Below the pieces are notes generated by a model. That model did not search any database. It was given only the letters and a program-made list of their open reading frames with translations, and was not told the origin of the DNA. Below are positions 47,807 through 48,239 of a stretch of 48,239 bases of DNA, one piece after another. Numbering within the stretch: position 1 is the first letter of the stretch; each line of letters opens with the position of its first letter. The stretch covers positions 1 through 48,239 of the forward strand of contig CAJTML010000004.1 of NCBI GenBank assembly GCA_910577495.1, written 5' to 3'. The position numbers and the translations under genes are program-made. This DNA comes from an uncultured Eggerthellaceae bacterium (GTDB lineage: Bacteria > Actinomycetota > Coriobacteriia > Coriobacteriales > Eggerthellaceae).

Positions 47807-48239
47807 TTACACGCGCTTGATCACGCGACCGTCGCGCGTGTCAATTTGCAGCACGTCGCCGATCTCGACAAACGTGGGAACCTGCACCTCAACACCAGTC
47901 TCAAGCGTTGCCGGCTTGGTGGTGTTGGTTGCGGTGTCACCCTTGAAGCCAGGCTCGGTGTGGGTCACTTCAAGCTCAACAAACATCTGCGGCTCAATGC
48001 TGATCAGCTCATCACCGGCATACAGCAAGCTGGCCTCGTCGTTTTCCTTGAGCCACTTAGCAGCATCGCCAATAACGTCAGCAGAAATTGCCAGCTGCTC
48101 GTAGGTGTCGTTGTCCATGAAGTTGTAGTCAGCGCCATCGTTGTAGAGGTACTGCATCTTCTTGGTCTCAAGGCGAACCGAGTCAAACTTGGTGCCTGAG
48201 TTGAAGGTGTAGTCAACCACGCGGCCAGTCTTGATGTCG
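47807..48239 (-). CDS. efp: Elongation factor P, 5' end beyond the window
   Basis: Translation factor that relieves ribosome stalling at polyproline. The frame is open from the right edge; at least 144 residues are present, about the last three-quarters. Seen: DIKTGRVVDYTFNSGTKFD, KKMQYLYNDGADYNFMDNDTYEQ, FVELEVTHTEPGFKGDTATNTTKPATLETGVEVQVPTFVEIGDVLQIDTRDG, matching OB domains II and III. The N-terminal domain with the modified tip residue is outside the window. Confidence 0.95.
   Translation of the reverse strand, partial: DIKTGRVVDYTFNSGTKFDSVRLETKKMQYLYNDGADYNFMDNDTYEQLAISADVIGDAAKWLKENDEASLLYAGDELISIEPQMFVELEVTHTEPGFKGDTATNTTKPATLETGVEVQVPTFVEIGDVLQIDTRDGRVIKRV

Overview
The window is about 48.2 kb of dense bacterial chromosome. 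Protein motifs and layout suggest an actinobacterium, most likely class Coriobacteriia (Atopobium/Olsenella-like). This rests on an extended RpoC, a membrane LuxR regulator, and the efp/acc/asp23/nusB/xseB/dxs locus. It is an inference from protein similarity, not a database result. I saw no tRNA, rRNA, CRISPR array, insertion sequence or prophage. Most genes are housekeeping and lie on the minus strand.

Layout. 1-1175: sortase B (runs off the left edge) and a 36-residue membrane peptide. 1254-6690: polyphosphate block, with pap facing away from ppx-ppk1. 6826-8707: glmM and an orphan hisE. 8841-16778: rpoB-rpoC. 16955-18643: an XRE regulator and a DUF4097 protein. 18787-24872: NYN RNase, rlmB, TRIC-type membrane protein, hybrid histidine kinase and PpiC lipoprotein, all minus strand. 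25125-27168: uvrB remnant behind a LexA box. 27438-30182: YeiH family exporter, then coaE and mnmA. 30400-32340: OatA-like acyltransferase. 32341-33183: repeat-bearing noncoding stretch. 33246-35992: rpsA and an EAL protein. 36227-40100: aminotransferase and amino acid permease, divergent from a 7TM LuxR regulator. 40254-40775: GNAT acetyltransferase. 40793-47035: a six-gene run (carboxyltransferase/BCCP fusion, accC, asp23, nusB, xseB, dxs). 47328-48239: a small XRE regulator and partial efp.

Three conserved genes are broken as written. rpoB and ppk1 each carry one in-frame TAA at an otherwise perfectly continuous position, and both stops sit in the same decamer, TACGGGCTAA. uvrB has lost about 110 bp, including the part encoding its essential beta-hairpin, at a junction consistent with an 8-base direct repeat. 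Because rpoB is essential, sequencing or assembly error, recoding, or a very odd strain must be considered; the shared decamer makes a systematic cause attractive.

The most interesting protein-level observations are two. First, the C-terminal extension of RpoC contains a domain that aligns without gaps to the DNA-binding alpha-CTD of RpoA and keeps most DNA-contact residues. Second, the gene in the usual accB position is a pyruvate carboxylase/oxaloacetate decarboxylase-type carboxyltransferase fused to a complete AccB-like biotin carrier.
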